Positions 41,540-51,393 are shown, counted from the stretch's first letter. The stretch is 64,000 bases of DNA from Picochlorum sp. 'celeri' (GCA_010909725.1 JAACMV010000018.1:186001-250000); one strand, 5' to 3'. Notes: generated by a model not told the origin, from the sequence alone. Numbers and translations: made by a program.

Positions 41540-42490
41540 TCACACAGATGAAGCCACGGCACTCCTGGCTGCATCACGCTTGACATCCCCAGCTGAATGT
41601 CCTGCTCCTCTGAATGCCCAGTATACCTTTTTCAATGTCCAGAACGACCAGAGGAATTCAGCACTCCACAAACCACCCCCAATGTAATACAGAACTGCAA
41701 GGGCAGAACTTTCCTGGGACACTTCTTGAGCTCCAACCCAGAATCCAACATGGCTCCACGAGTTGATAATAGGAGGAGCAATGGCACTCCATGCTGTGAA
41801 AATCAGGTGCGCTGAAGTGAAAAAGAGGAAGAATAAACCGTATCCAAACGCGGAATCCTTCATCATGGCTCTATACAGCCTTCCATACCACAAGAACCAT
41901 GCTCCTGGAACACCTCCAACAACATACAGGCTTCCCCACAAAAATGCTGCGATACTTCCGTCTGTAATCCAAGCTCCACAGCACCCTATAAAATTCCACA
42001 CCAAGCACACAAGAAGTCCCAAGTACGCAAAATATGCTGTCCGCATTGTCCATTGCAGATTCTCAGGGATATCCTCCTTGATGTTATGGTACACAATAGA
42101 GCACCATATCGGCCAATTCTTTCTCCTTGCCGCACCCGGATTATTTCTCAACTCTGTTTCAAGTCTCTTGAGTTCTGCCTCTTTGCGATTCAATGCAGCC
42201 TCTCTCTTGTCCAAATCCTTCTCCCTTGCACTGCTACTTGATGCCTTGTTGTTCATGGAGGATGATCCAATCACGCCCATGGACGTCGGTATTGTTGTTG
42301 GAGCTACAATTGGAGTATCTTCAGCGGCAACAGCATTGTTGTATGTCGTCTGTGGAGGAGAAGAACCCCAGGCTCCAGACGAGTTCCCTGCTCCTGCCCA
42401 ACCTCCACCAGTTGGTCTAGACGTGTCCTCGGTGACAGAGCTACCCACAGCAAAAGGATTATCATTGAATGGATTATCTGATGATGCCAT
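41540..42490 (-). CDS. SCAMP (secretory carrier membrane protein), 316 aa
   Basis: Single exon. The N-terminus has NPF repeats (DNPFNDNPFAVG), which bind EH-domain endocytic proteins. A heptad coiled coil follows (REKDLDKREAALNRKEAELK). Four membrane helices fill about residues 135-275, including the family signature around WPIWCSIVYHNIKEDIP and PGAWFLWYGRLYRAM, the amphipathic segment between helices 2 and 3. SCAMPs cycle between the trans-Golgi, plasma membrane and endosomes. Length and order are typical of plant and animal SCAMPs. Confidence 0.93.
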   Translation of the reverse strand: MASSDNPFNDNPFAVGSSVTEDTSRPTGGGWAGAGNSSGAWGSSPPQTTYNNAVAAEDTPIVAPTTIPTSMGVIGSSSMNNKASSSSAREKDLDKREAALNRKEAELKRLETELRNNPGAARRKNWPIWCSIVYHNIKEDIPENLQWTMRTAYFAYLGLLVCLVWNFIGCCGAWITDGSIAAFLWGSLYVVGGVPGAWFLWYGRLYRAMMKDSAFGYGLFFLFFTSAHLIFTAWSAIAPPIINSWSHVGFWVGAQEVSQESSALAVLYYIGGGLWSAEFLWSFWTLKKVYWAFRGAGHSAGDVKRDAARSAVASSV

Positions 42491-43116
42491 TGTGAAATCG
42501 AATAGGGTCGACCTATGTGGCGAGGTTGATCTGACGATGCGTCGTTGGTTCAGAGACAGACGCCTATTCCTATACTATCCACCTACGTCTTCCTTTGTCC
42601 TTATTAATGGGAAATAAGGAAGAAAATAGCGATTCTTAATGCCAAGCATGGGCCTTGGTGTGAATAGTTTTGGAGACACGCGGAGTTTCTTTAAGTATCA
42701 AAGTAAGGAGAGTCGAGTCAGATAATCTGCTCATCTTGTCGTTGAATTTGGCCATCATACCTCACACATAACTCTGAATTTCATTGAAATTGCGTTCCGT
42801 GTTGAATAGTGTGTTCAATTCGCGGTCATAGTGGTGATTGACAGGAGCGTTGACCGGGGCCACATTTTCATGTTGATGTCTTGCTTGCAACCCTGATTCA
42901 CGACGCTTGTGGTGCGCACATGTCCTGTAATCCTGTAATATTCCTCAACGGATACACGTCATGGGATTTTTATACATTCTGTAGGGGATATTTGAGCGTG
43001 AGGACGGCAACATCTCTCGCCCGTTGTTGGTTTGAAAAGCAGGGCGTGCTCTTGTGCTTGCGGCGATCGTCTTATTTGGTTATATAGTTGATTATTTATT
43101 ACAGCATAATTTAGAA
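42491..43116. promoter_or_regulatory. 626-bp divergent region between SCAMP and the tandem aldo-keto reductase
   Basis: A head-to-head gap expected to contain two promoters. A possible acceptor, TTTATTACAG at 43095-43104, lies just before the reductase ATG and may end a 5'-UTR intron. No coding segment is evident. Confidence 0.4.
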
Positions 43117-45558
43117 ATGGTTTCCTATGGGTGCGAAGACGCATCGTGGTGTGATAAATACCGTCTGTCGTTGGGTGGTTGTGGCAGCGAGGAGGGGGGG
43201 CTGACAGTGTTTGACTTTTCTGAGATTGAGAATGTACCGGAAGAGGATTGGATCCACGCGCAGCATAGTGAGAGGCAAGAGATTAGTGAGCGAGATGACC
43301 ATCTCATCAAAGCTGAACGGGCGGGGTACGAGAAGGGGCATGAGGTTCATAGGAGGATGCCAGTGATCAGGCTGCAGAGTGGATATGATATGCCAAAGAT
43401 AGGCCTGGGTACGTGGAAGGCAGAGCGAGGTGAGGTTCGGAATGCAGTTCATAGTGCATTGAAATGCGGGTATAGGCATATAGATTGTGCGAGCGTGTAT
43501 CAGAATGAGGATGAAGTGGGGGATGCCATCCACTATGTCACCTCTCGCATGTTGGTGGACAGGAAGGACCTCTTCATCTGCTCCAAAGTGTGGAACACGG
43601 ATCACTCTGCCAAGAGGGTGCGTGAAGCGTGCATGGCATCCCTGCGAGCACTCAAGGTGGATTACCTTGATCTGTATCTCATCCACTGGCCTGTGACGGG
43701 CAATGTGGGTGACACCGTGCAGCCACCCATCAGGGAGACGTGGGAAGCGATGGAGTCGCTGGTGAAGGATGGGCTTGTTCGCTCGATCGGCGTATCGAAT
43801 TTCTCCTCCAAAAAGCTTCAGGACATTCTGTCGTACTGCACCGTGAAGCCGTCAGTGTGCCAGGTGGAGGTACACCCATACCACAGGAATGATGAGCTGC
43901 TTTCGTGGTGTCGCGATCACGGCATCCACGTGACGGCCTTCTCTCCTTTGGGATCTCCCGACAGCGAGTCCATATTCCCTCGCAAGGTGCCTGCGGTGTT
44001 GATGCAGGACCCACGCGTGAAGCGAGTTGCAGAGCGCACTGGCAAGAATGTGGGGCAGGTGTTGATCCGTTGGGCCTTGCAGCACGGCACCTCGGTGATC
44101 CCCAAGTCGACCAATCCGTCTCGTATCTCGGGCAATCTGGAAGTCTTGGACTGGGAGCTCCCTCCGTGGGAGTACAACCTGTTGTCTGGCATGGCATTCC
44201 AGATGCGCATGGTGAATGGGGGCATGTGGTTGAACCCCAAGGGACCATATAGAACCATGCAGGACTTGTGGGACGAGGAGGAGTCTAAAGAAGAAGACGT
44301 ACTTGCAGGATTCTCTTCTGAAGATTTGTATTTCCCATCCACTGACACAAAGTCTGACTTTGAAGTGGTCAATGTGCCTTGTGCAAAACTCTCAAGTGGT
44401 TACGAAATACCTCTAGTTGGTATAGGAACGTGGAAAGCTGAGAAAGGTGAGGTGAGAGACGCTGTATATAGTGCATTGAAATGCGGGTATAGGCATATAG
44501 ATTGTGCGAGCGTGTATCAGAATGAGGATGAAGTGGGTGATGCCATCCACTATGTGACGTCTCGCATGTTGGTGGACAGGAAAGACCTCTTCATCTGCTC
44601 CAAAGTGTGGAACACGGATCACTCTGCCAAGAGGGTGCGTGAAGCGTGCATGGCATCCCTGCGAGCACTCAAGGTGGACTATCTCGATCTGTATCTCATC
44701 CACTGGCCTGTGACGGGCAATGTGGGTGACACGGTGCAGCCACCCATCAGGGAGACGTGGGAAGCGATGGAGTCGCTGGTGAGGGATGGGCTTGTTCGTT
44801 CGATCGGCGTATCGAATTTCTCCTCCAAAAAGCTCCAGGACATTCTGTCGTACTGCACCGTGAAGCCGTCAGTGTGCCAGGTGGAGGTGCATCCATACCA
44901 CAGGAATGATGAGCTGCTTTCGTGGTGTCGCGATCACGGCATCCACGTGACGGCCTTCTCTCCTTTGGGGTCTCCCGACAGCGAGTCCATATTCCCTCGC
45001 AAGGTGCCTGCGGTGTTGATGCAGGACCCACGCGTGAAGCGAGTTGCAGAGCGCACTGGCAAGAATGTGGGGCAGGTGTTGATCCGATGGGCCTTGCAGC
45101 ACGGCACCTCGGTGATCCCCAAGTCGACCAATCCGTCTCGTATCTCGGGCAACCTGGACGTCTTGGACTGGGAGCTTCCTCCGTGGGAGTACAACCTGTT
45201 GTCGGGCATGGCATTCCAGATGCGCATGGTGAATGGGGGCATGTGGTTGAACCCCAAGGGACCATATAGAACCATGCAGGACTTGTGGGACGAGGAAGAC
45301 GCACACATCATGACAGCAGAAGAATATCAACAAGATTTAGAGAACGCATTACAGGAACGAAAAATCAGCCATCCCATCCCACTAGAGTCATCAGAGAGCA
45401 GTGAAAACTCCATGCAGGACAGCGAGGACGATTATCAAAGTGCAAAAGGAAGCGCTCCAAACTCGGCAACTAGCTCTCCAATGCCATCCAAATCTCAGAG
45501 TGTTGGAAGAGACAGAAACTGGGGCGCCAAGCTTGGAAACTGGTTCTCTAAAAAGTAA
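43117..45558 (+). CDS. Two fused aldo-keto reductase domains, 813 aa
   Basis: The start is the ATG at 43117; the frame continues upstream only with a GTG. About 80 residues of unknown type precede domain 1 (about 81-389), a short linker, domain 2 (about 421-727) and an 85-residue Ser-rich tail ending WGAKLGNWFSKK. Both domains carry the aldo-keto tetrad: Asp and Tyr in DCASVYQNED, Lys in ICSKVWNTD, His in LIHWPVTG. They also have the signatures GYRHIDCA, DYLDLYLIHWP and IPKSTNPSRI, so both should reduce aldehydes or ketones with NADPH. The DNA of the domains is almost identical from 43451 to 44278 and from 44468 to 45295, but differs clearly just outside. The convergent transporter gene stops 4 bp away. 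Confidence 0.9.
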   Translation: MVSYGCEDASWCDKYRLSLGGCGSEEGGLTVFDFSEIENVPEEDWIHAQHSERQEISERDDHLIKAERAGYEKGHEVHRRMPVIRLQSGYDMPKIGLGTWKAERGEVRNAVHSALKCGYRHIDCASVYQNEDEVGDAIHYVTSRMLVDRKDLFICSKVWNTDHSAKRVREACMASLRALKVDYLDLYLIHWPVTGNVGDTVQPPIRETWEAMESLVKDGLVRSIGVSNFSSKKLQDILSYCTVKPSVCQVEVHPYHRNDELLSWCRDHGIHVTAFSPLGSPDSESIFPRKVPAVLMQDPRVKRVAERTGKNVGQVLIRWALQHGTSVIPKSTNPSRISGNLEVLDWELPPWEYNLLSGMAFQMRMVNGGMWLNPKGPYRTMQDLWDEEESKEEDVLAGFSSEDLYFPSTDTKSDFEVVNVPCAKLSSGYEIPLVGIGTWKAEKGEVRDAVYSALKCGYRHIDCASVYQNEDEVGDAIHYVTSRMLVDRKDLFICSKVWNTDHSAKRVREACMASLRALKVDYLDLYLIHWPVTGNVGDTVQPPIRETWEAMESLVRDGLVRSIGVSNFSSKKLQDILSYCTVKPSVCQVEVHPYHRNDELLSWCRDHGIHVTAFSPLGSPDSESIFPRKVPAVLMQDPRVKRVAERTGKNVGQVLIRWALQHGTSVIPKSTNPSRISGNLDVLDWELPPWEYNLLSGMAFQMRMVNGGMWLNPKGPYRTMQDLWDEEDAHIMTAEEYQQDLENALQERKISHPIPLESSESSENSMQDSEDDYQSAKGSAPNSATSSPMPSKSQSVGRDRNWGAKLGNWFSKK
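43451..44278 (+). repeat. Internal repeat, unit 1 of 2 (aldo-keto reductase domain)
   Basis: About 828 bp matched by 44468-45295 at a constant offset of 1017 bp. Only about 20 mismatches are visible by eye, most at third codon positions. The edges are sharp: upstream and downstream codons still encode homologous protein but have diverged. Confidence 0.85.
44468..45295 (+). repeat. Internal repeat, unit 2 of 2 (aldo-keto reductase domain)
   Basis: Partner of 43451-44278, direct orientation, in frame. No indels are needed to align the two. Confidence 0.85.
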
Positions 45559-45562
45559 ACAC

Positions 45563-46995
45563 TTATGACGCATGCAATGTCATCTCATCTTCTTTATTCC
45601 ACTGTGACACAAGTGCCGAATCAATCACTGCCTGAATAATGTGAGAAAATATACACGGGAGAACGGCGTACGCCATGGCCGATCCCAGCCCTCCCAGCTG
45701 ACTCATCACAGCCACAGCCACTGGCAGAGTCTTTTCACTCGTGCACAAGATGACAGCTCTTTTTATTGCCCTATTCTCCTTGGGATCCTTATTAAACACA
45801 AACGTCCGCGTCACCAACATATTGAATATTAAAAAGGCCATATGCACACCAATACCGAGGGCAATACCGGTCAAAATCATAACTGGCCCGATGGCCAACT
45901 GTGCCGCAGATGCAATACTCAGCTGCATCCATGGCGTCAAGCACAAAAACAACGTGGACATTCTAGACAATAATTTCCTATTGGCATCCTTCCATCTAGA
46001 TACATCTACATCAGATAATTTATAGAATGACCGTGTCTCAATACACACGTATGTAAAAAAAATAAAAGCAACACCAACAAGAAAAAGTTGCATACCTGGA
46101 ATCCGCTGCAGCACACTCCCAATCATCAAGGGCACCAATACTGACATAACAAGCGATCGCAACATATCGTTTTGATTAAACGACCCTGATATTGCAGAAG
46201 AACCAAGAGCATGGGCCAGCATGGGTGGAATTGTAAAGACACCTAATGTATTGGTCAGGACAGCAAGCATGAGAGCAATGGCAGCATTGCCATTGCATGC
46301 ATTTGTCAAAGCCACGCATGCCGACAATGTCGTCGGAACACAACAGAACACAGTCATTCCTATCTTAAATTCAAACGGTTGGATCGGCAGAGACATCAAG
46401 CCCATTCCAAGAAACGGAGTCACCAGCAAAATCGACACAGTGCCATACAAGACTGGGAAAGGAGACTTGATTGCTGCCACTACTTGACTCGCGCGCAAAA
46501 CCAGCCCAGAGATGATAAACTGGCCTATAATTGCCAACTTTTGCAATTTATACGACACAGCAATCTCTCCTGGCTTTGGGAACACCCAACTGCAACACAC
46601 TCACTCTGTCATATTGTACTGTATTCAAAATAGAAAGGAAAGCACATCATCACATACCCCAACATCGCAGCGCACAACAATGCAATTGGAATATAATTTT
46701 TATCCACAAACTCTCTCAACGCCGCAACCCCCGTCTGCCCATCATCACCCTCATTTTCAAAAGAAGAAGAAGAAGAAGACAGGGCATGGAAACCAGCATG
46801 ACATAAAACCCTTTTCCCTTCTCTCCTGACCCTCGATCCTACAATCTCGCGATGGTTTACTTGACATCTATGTTTCCTCTCCACCAACCACCGAGTACCC
46901 GTCCATCTCGCCGCAGCATCAAAAACCGCAACTCCACCCTGTCGTCTCGGCGTTGTCAAGGACAACACCACCGCACGGTGCCAGCAGCCAGGCAT
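45563..46995 (-). CDS. Bile-acid:sodium symporter-like transporter (BASS4/SLC10A7 type), 454 aa, two exons
   Basis: Exon 1 (46995-46658) and exon 2 (46589-45563) join in phase 2 over a 68-nt intron with a GTATGT donor. The N-terminal 95 residues are Arg/Ser-rich and could be a plastid transit peptide. About nine or ten membrane helices follow, starting in NYIPIALLCAAMLGWVFPKPG. Motifs IIGQFIISGLVLRASQ, CCVPTTLSACVALTNACNGN and LVMSVLVPLMIGSVLQRIPG fit the SBF-like branch (PF13593) that contains human SLC10A7 and plant BASS4. Substrates of this branch are uncertain. The gene ends 4 bp from the convergent aldo-keto reductase stop. Confidence 0.85.
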
Positions 46996-47260
46996 AAATC
47001 TATCTCTATCTCTCTCCTACAATAGTAACAACAACATCCGATCGCCTACAAAGATGAATGAAAATGGATTCCATCCGATGCAATTGCTTGGCAAAAAGGT
47101 GCCAAACGCAAGCCCCTGCATCACTTTCCATCCATTCCCATCAATCATCCCTTTTGATGGGATGCTAGTTTCACAATCCGGATAAGACCACCAATGTACA
47201 CAGCCATGCCTCCTTCCACCCCACATTCCCATTAAATCTTTCGGAAATATTAGAGTAAAA

Positions 47261-48325
47261 ATGCAGAAATCCATGGCCAATACCCTTCGCACAACTGTGC
47301 CACGCTCAAGCAGAGCTGCAGTGTCCCGTCGCTGCTCTTCTGTCAAGGTGTATGCCACAAGCAGAGTGGACAAGTGCTCCAAGGACGACGTTATCGTACG
47401 TACATTATTTCTTCTATACTATGGGTGATACATTGTGGATAATTGTGAGCGATCGCCATGACCTGTGTAGGTTGCCCCATCTATTTTGTCTGCCAATTTC
47501 GCCAGACTCGGTGAACAGGTACGTCTGCATGCAATTATTATCTCACCTGCATCTAATTTATGACACGAATGTGTGGGCATATACGTGAAATGGACGGCAA
47601 GGCCGTCGATGAAGTGTGTGCCTACCCACCTACCTACCACACCCTTTTGTGTGTGTGTCGAGAGAGAGAGAGACAGCTGTGATTTCCTTTCCATCATCTG
47701 ATTGTAGGTGGAAGCTATTGACAAGGCCGGATGCGACTGGGTGCACGTTGATGTGATGGATGGACGCTTTGTGCCAAACATTACCATTGGTCCACTTGTT
47801 GTGGATGCCCTCCGCCCAGTGACTGACAAGCCATTGGACTGCCATCTCATGATTGTCGAGCCAGAGCAGCGTATTCCAGACTTTGCCAAGGCTGGTGCTG
47901 ATATTATTTCTGTTCACGCCGAGCAGTCTTCCACCATTCACTTGCACCGTGTGGTCTACCAGATCAAGGACCTTGGCTGCAAGGCTGGTGTTGTGCTCAA
48001 CCCAGCTACCCCTCTTTCCACCATTGAGCACGTCTTGGAAGATGTGGATCTTGTTCTTCTCATGTCTGTGAACCCAGGATTCGGTGGACAGAAGTTCATC
48101 GAGTCCCAGGTTGCCAAGACCAGAGCACTCAAGGCCATGTGCAATGAGAAGGGTGTCAACCCTTGGATTGAGATTGATGGAGGTGTGACCCCAGACAATG
48201 CATGGAAGGTGATTGAGGCTGGAGCAAATGCCATCGTCTCTGGAAGCGGTGTCTTTGGAGCCAAGGACTATGCTGAGGCCATCAAGGGTATCAAGACATC
48301 TAGCAGATCTCCAGTCATGGCTTGA
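47261..48325 (+). CDS. RPE: Ribulose-phosphate 3-epimerase, plastid, 266 aa, three exons
   Basis: RPE interconverts ribulose 5-phosphate and xylulose 5-phosphate in the Calvin and pentose phosphate cycles. Exons are 47261-47395, 47471-47518 and 47708-48325, all phase 0, with introns of 75 and 189 nt and GTACGT donors. The middle exon has only 16 codons ([16 protein letters not shown]) and supplies the first beta-strand. Exon 1 encodes a transit peptide ([17 protein letters not shown]). Catalytic and metal-binding motifs are [44 protein letters not shown] and [10 protein letters not shown]. The second intron carries a GT/GA microsatellite. A 264-codon antisense frame over exon 3 is a shadow. 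Confidence 0.97.
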
Positions 48326-48383
48326 GCTGATTCTATTTTTATTGATTGATTGAGAAATATTTTGTAATAAAATTAATTCGCAG

Positions 48384-49043
48384 ATGATTGCGTTGAAAGA
48401 ATGGTATCCTGTGGTCCGGGCCATGGGCCAAAGTCAAGCCAAAGCCACATGTTTGTTCCGTAAAGGGGGTATATTGGACTCGGGGCCGTTTCTAGAGAGG
48501 AAACAAATAGACGAAAATCTCATGGTGTTCTTTCCGACGTCATTTCATGCGTCTGCGGACCTGTTGAAGGAAGAGTATGCTGGGTTTGTGACAGACGACG
48601 TGGACTTTAAAAAGGACCTGGATGTGATACCGGTTGAATATGCGTTCAGGATAACGGGTGCATGGCATGTGTATGATACAGAAGATGGTATTGGGGATGC
48701 ATTGGATGATTTTCATGTGTACCGTCCCGAGTTTTTTGCAACCAGGCTTCCTTGGAAGCCAGAGGTGCCGTTGAGTGTTCTTGAAGTTCAGACGTTTCAG
48801 TTGCAGTCACCGTTGATGATTGCGAATGAGGATAGATTGTGGGGTTGCTTTTCATGGCTGGATCTTCCAGAGGAGTATAGTATTATAGAGGAAGACGATG
48901 ACGTGTTGCTGAGTCCTGGTATCCCATCTGATGCTTTGATGGAGAAGCAACGAGCGCTGCGGGAGATTTTGGGGGCGCATGGTGATACATATAGTATTCG
49001 AACCGTGATTGATCGATTTGATGCAGAGATGGGTTCGTCCTGA
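48384..49043 (+). CDS. DUF1802-family protein, 219 aa
   Basis: Single exon from the ATG at 48384, which directly follows an acceptor-like CGCAG, so a 5' non-coding exon is possible. The N-terminus (IALKEWYPVVRAMGQSQ, LFRKGGI, then MVFFPTSFH) matches the DUF1802 pattern known in cyanobacteria, algae and some bacteria. The C-terminal part has VLEVQTFQLQSPL and an acidic segment. No catalytic residues are known for the family. The start is only 58 bp after the RPE stop, on the same strand, which leaves little room for a promoter. Confidence 0.75.
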   Translation: MIALKEWYPVVRAMGQSQAKATCLFRKGGILDSGPFLERKQIDENLMVFFPTSFHASADLLKEEYAGFVTDDVDFKKDLDVIPVEYAFRITGAWHVYDTEDGIGDALDDFHVYRPEFFATRLPWKPEVPLSVLEVQTFQLQSPLMIANEDRLWGCFSWLDLPEEYSIIEEDDDVLLSPGIPSDALMEKQRALREILGAHGDTYSIRTVIDRFDAEMGSS

Positions 49044-49264
49044 ATCGCGACTCGTGAATCATCATGCAGACTATATAGAAGTAAGTACCCAGTACTGAGG
49101 TGGAGAATTCTCACTCCATCCAAGAAGAATGTTGCCTTGTCCCAGATTGGTTTCCATTGCGTCTCGGAAGCTGCGTTGTGTTATTGCGCTACTGGCTCAT
49201 ACCTGAAATAAAGTTTCAGGGTCTGTTTTTGCGTCGGTTGTGGTTTATATTGTGAGGTTAACCT

Positions 49265-49280
49265 CCTGCAACGTTGCAGG
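49265..49280. promoter_or_regulatory. Perfect 16-bp palindrome upstream of the HRGP-like gene
   Basis: CCTGCAACGTTGCAGG is a perfect inverted repeat, 47 bp before the ATG. A second hairpin, CCTGAAA-5 nt-TTTCAGG, lies at about 49202-49220. Either could bind a dimeric factor or fold in the 5' UTR. Confidence 0.35.
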
Positions 49281-49326
49281 TACTGGGTAGGCGTCCTAGC
49301 TATTGCTGTATCGGGAGTGTGCACAT

Positions 49327-50412
49327 ATGAAGGGTTTGGCTGGAGGATTATTGCTTCTCGTTGTTTTGGCGAGTGTAGGTGTTGATTATATCAAGGAAAA
49401 TGGCGTGATGGGCGTGGCAGCTCAGGATATTCCAGGGCCTGCTCCTGCTCCAGAGCCGAGTCCAGAACCTTTGCCGAGTCCAGAACCTTTGCCATCTCCA
49501 AGTCCAGAGCCAGAGCCATCTCCAAGTCCAGAGCCATCTCCGAGTCCAGAGCCATCTCCAAGTCCAGAGCCATCTCCAAGTCCAGAGCCATCTCCAAGTC
49601 CAGAGCCATCTCCAAGTCCAGAGCCATCACCATCACCATCACCATCACCATCACCATCACCATCACCATCACCATCACCATCACCATCACCATCACCATC
49701 ACCATCACCATCACCATCGCCAACCCCTTCGCCTTCCCCAGATTGTACGCAGGCAGTAGACGAAGCCATTAATGCCGCAAATGATTTTGGATGCTCTTCT
49801 CTGCGCTACAGGCAAGCTCGAGATAATGCTGAACAGATCTGTGGAACTGCTGCATTCATCATCTTGGCACAACAGGTACAATTGTGTGAATTTGCTACAT
49901 CTCCGAGCCCCTCACCACCTGTACCTGTAAGCTGTCAAGAAGCTCTCAACAGCGCTATATCAGCTGCTGAGCAATTTGGATGCAACTCTGCAGAATACAT
50001 CAATGCAAGGAATTCAGGTCAGGAAATATGCGGTGAAGCAGCATTTGCATCACTTGCCACCCAGAACCAGCTTTGTGAGTTTACACCTTCTCCATCGCCA
50101 TTGCCAACACCATCGCCATCGCCTTCTACTTCTCCATCGCCATCGCCAACACCATCACCATCGCAACCAGTGCAACCCTCACAGAGTTGCTCAGAAGCTA
50201 TTACGAACGCTGTGAGACAGTCACAGGCCAATGGATGCGACTCTGAAGAATATAGAAACGCTCGAGATGAAGCTGAGCAAACCTGTGGGCAAGAAGCATT
50301 CTTGCTACTCGCCCAAGAAGCCATGTTGTGTGAGTTTGCCACCTCCATTGACCATGCAAGCAAGGTGGCCCCCATCGTGGCATCATTGATCGCTCTTGTA
50401 TACATCCTATGA
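49327..50412 (+). CDS. HRGP-like surface protein with Ser-Pro repeats and three 4-cysteine modules, GPI-anchor-like, 361 aa
   Basis: The start is the ATG at 49327; the frame opens upstream at a CTG. A signal peptide ([16 protein letters not shown]) precedes a long Pro/Ser region: first PEPSPS units, then about 15 Ser-Pro dipeptides. These are targets for proline hydroxylation and glycosylation in algal cell-wall glycoproteins. Three cysteine modules follow at about 140-190, 200-250 and 285-335, each with spacing C-x15-C-x15-C-x14-C-E-F, separated by Pro-rich linkers. Conserved positions include (N/S)xxxxFGC and ARxxxxxxCG. The last 18 residues are hydrophobic ([14 protein letters not shown]) and may be a GPI signal. 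I do not recognise the module. Confidence 0.8.
   Translation: MKGLAGGLLLLVVLASVGVDYIKENGVMGVAAQDIPGPAPAPEPSPEPLPSPEPLPSPSPEPEPSPSPEPSPSPEPSPSPEPSPSPEPSPSPEPSPSPEPSPSPSPSPSPSPSPSPSPSPSPSPSPSPSPSPTPSPSPDCTQAVDEAINAANDFGCSSLRYRQARDNAEQICGTAAFIILAQQVQLCEFATSPSPSPPVPVSCQEALNSAISAAEQFGCNSAEYINARNSGQEICGEAAFASLATQNQLCEFTPSPSPLPTPSPSPSTSPSPSPTPSPSQPVQPSQSCSEAITNAVRQSQANGCDSEEYRNARDEAEQTCGQEAFLLLAQEAMLCEFATSIDHASKVAPIVASLIALVYIL
49515..49626 (+). repeat. 18-bp minisatellite coding for PEPSPS
   Basis: About six direct copies of an 18-bp unit (CCATCTCCAAGTCCAGAG) inside the HRGP-like gene. Confidence 0.85.
49624..49716 (+). repeat. Hexanucleotide TCACCA array coding for Ser-Pro
   Basis: About 15 perfect direct copies of TCACCA. 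It follows directly on the 18-bp minisatellite and keeps frame. Confidence 0.9.
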
Positions 50413-50668
50413 TATCAATAACGTATGAAAGTAAGCATCTCATGTTCATATACACCAAGTTTCCTTCATGCTAAATGAAAGCATCTCCATGCTGCCTTGT
50501 CATCAGGGGCGCCCAATTTTCTCCAACGCGTCAAAGAATCTAGAACCTGATCGGCATTGGGGAGATCGAACCATGAAAAACGGTTACAAGTCGGCACCAT
50601 TTCCCATCTGATCAGAAATAATACGTTGATTTTATGAAACTCATTTTCCATAGATATTCAGACTTGTG

Positions 50669-51357
50669 ATGATGCGTTCTGTTGCTTCTGTGTTGCTTTG
50701 CGTGGCCCTCTTTGGAGGTTTTGCGCTGGGTCAAGATGAACCCATTGTTGGCGCAACCTGTATTTCCACAGGACCAGACAATTGTACGTGGATTCGTATG
50801 CTATTCTATGCCATCCGTCGCGTGTATGTGTGCGATGCGTCGATTGGACACGTCGTGTGGTGGTTGTAGTAGTGGGTGGTGGTCCTTGGTCGGAGGCGAA
50901 TCTTACTTACTTACTTGCTTGCTATTTGTGTGTAGGCGTCGCATGCTGTGCTGAGAAGTTTTCAAATGGGGTGATGAACTCTGATCCAAGTTGCGCTACC
51001 GAGCAGTGCTCTCCATTCTTGAACCAGGCCACACCAGCTGCTCCAACAGCTGATGCACCAGCAGCAGAGGCACCAGCTACCGAGGCTGCGCCAGCTACTG
51101 AAGCGGCACCAACCACTGAGGCTGCACCAGCTACTGAGGCTGCACCAGCTACTGAGGCTGCACCGACCACTGAGGCTGCACCAACCACTGAGGCTGCGCC
51201 AGCTACTGAGGCTGCACCAGTACCATCGCCAGATGCTGTGATTGAGACACCAGTGGATCCAACCCTTCCAGTGGAAGAGGCACTTGAGGATGCCGCAATC
51301 AGCCCTCAGATTCTCTTGAGCACTGCTGCTGCCATCATCCTTGCTGTCATTGCCTAA
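50669..51357 (+). CDS. Small Cys-rich surface protein with ATEAAP repeats, GPI-anchor-like, 178 aa, two exons
   Basis: Exon 1 (50669-50783) and exon 2 (50936-51357) join in phase 1 over a 152-nt intron with a GTACGT donor and TGTAG acceptor. A signal peptide (SVLLCVALFGGFALG) is followed by a short cysteine domain, CISTGPDNCVACCAEKF then CATEQC. Eight Ala/Pro/Thr/Glu hexapeptides (APATEA or APTTEA) form a mucin-like stalk. The hydrophobic end (ILLSTAAAIILAVIA) could be a GPI signal. The family is unknown. It lies just after the HRGP-like gene on the same strand, and the two share signal peptide, low-complexity stalk and GPI-like end, but not the cysteine module. Confidence 0.7.
51071..51220 (+). 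repeat. 18-bp tandem repeat coding for APATEA/APTTEA
   Basis: About eight 18-bp units of the type GCACCAGCTACTGAGGCT, with ACC/GCT variants at one codon. Confidence 0.85.
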
Positions 51358-51393
51358 ATAATACACAAGAAGGCCTACAAGGTGCCATTTGTA

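Noticed and set aside
43730..45304. Several 115-185-codon antisense frames that occur twice
   Set aside because: Their duplication only mirrors the internal repeat of the aldo-keto reductase gene.
47630..48424. 264-codon minus-strand open frame
   Set aside because: Antisense shadow of RPE exon 3, which matches its family over full length.
49391..49769. Minus-strand frames of pure Asp-Gly or Met-Val repeats
   Set aside because: They are complements of the Ser-Pro hexamer array and lack unique sequence.
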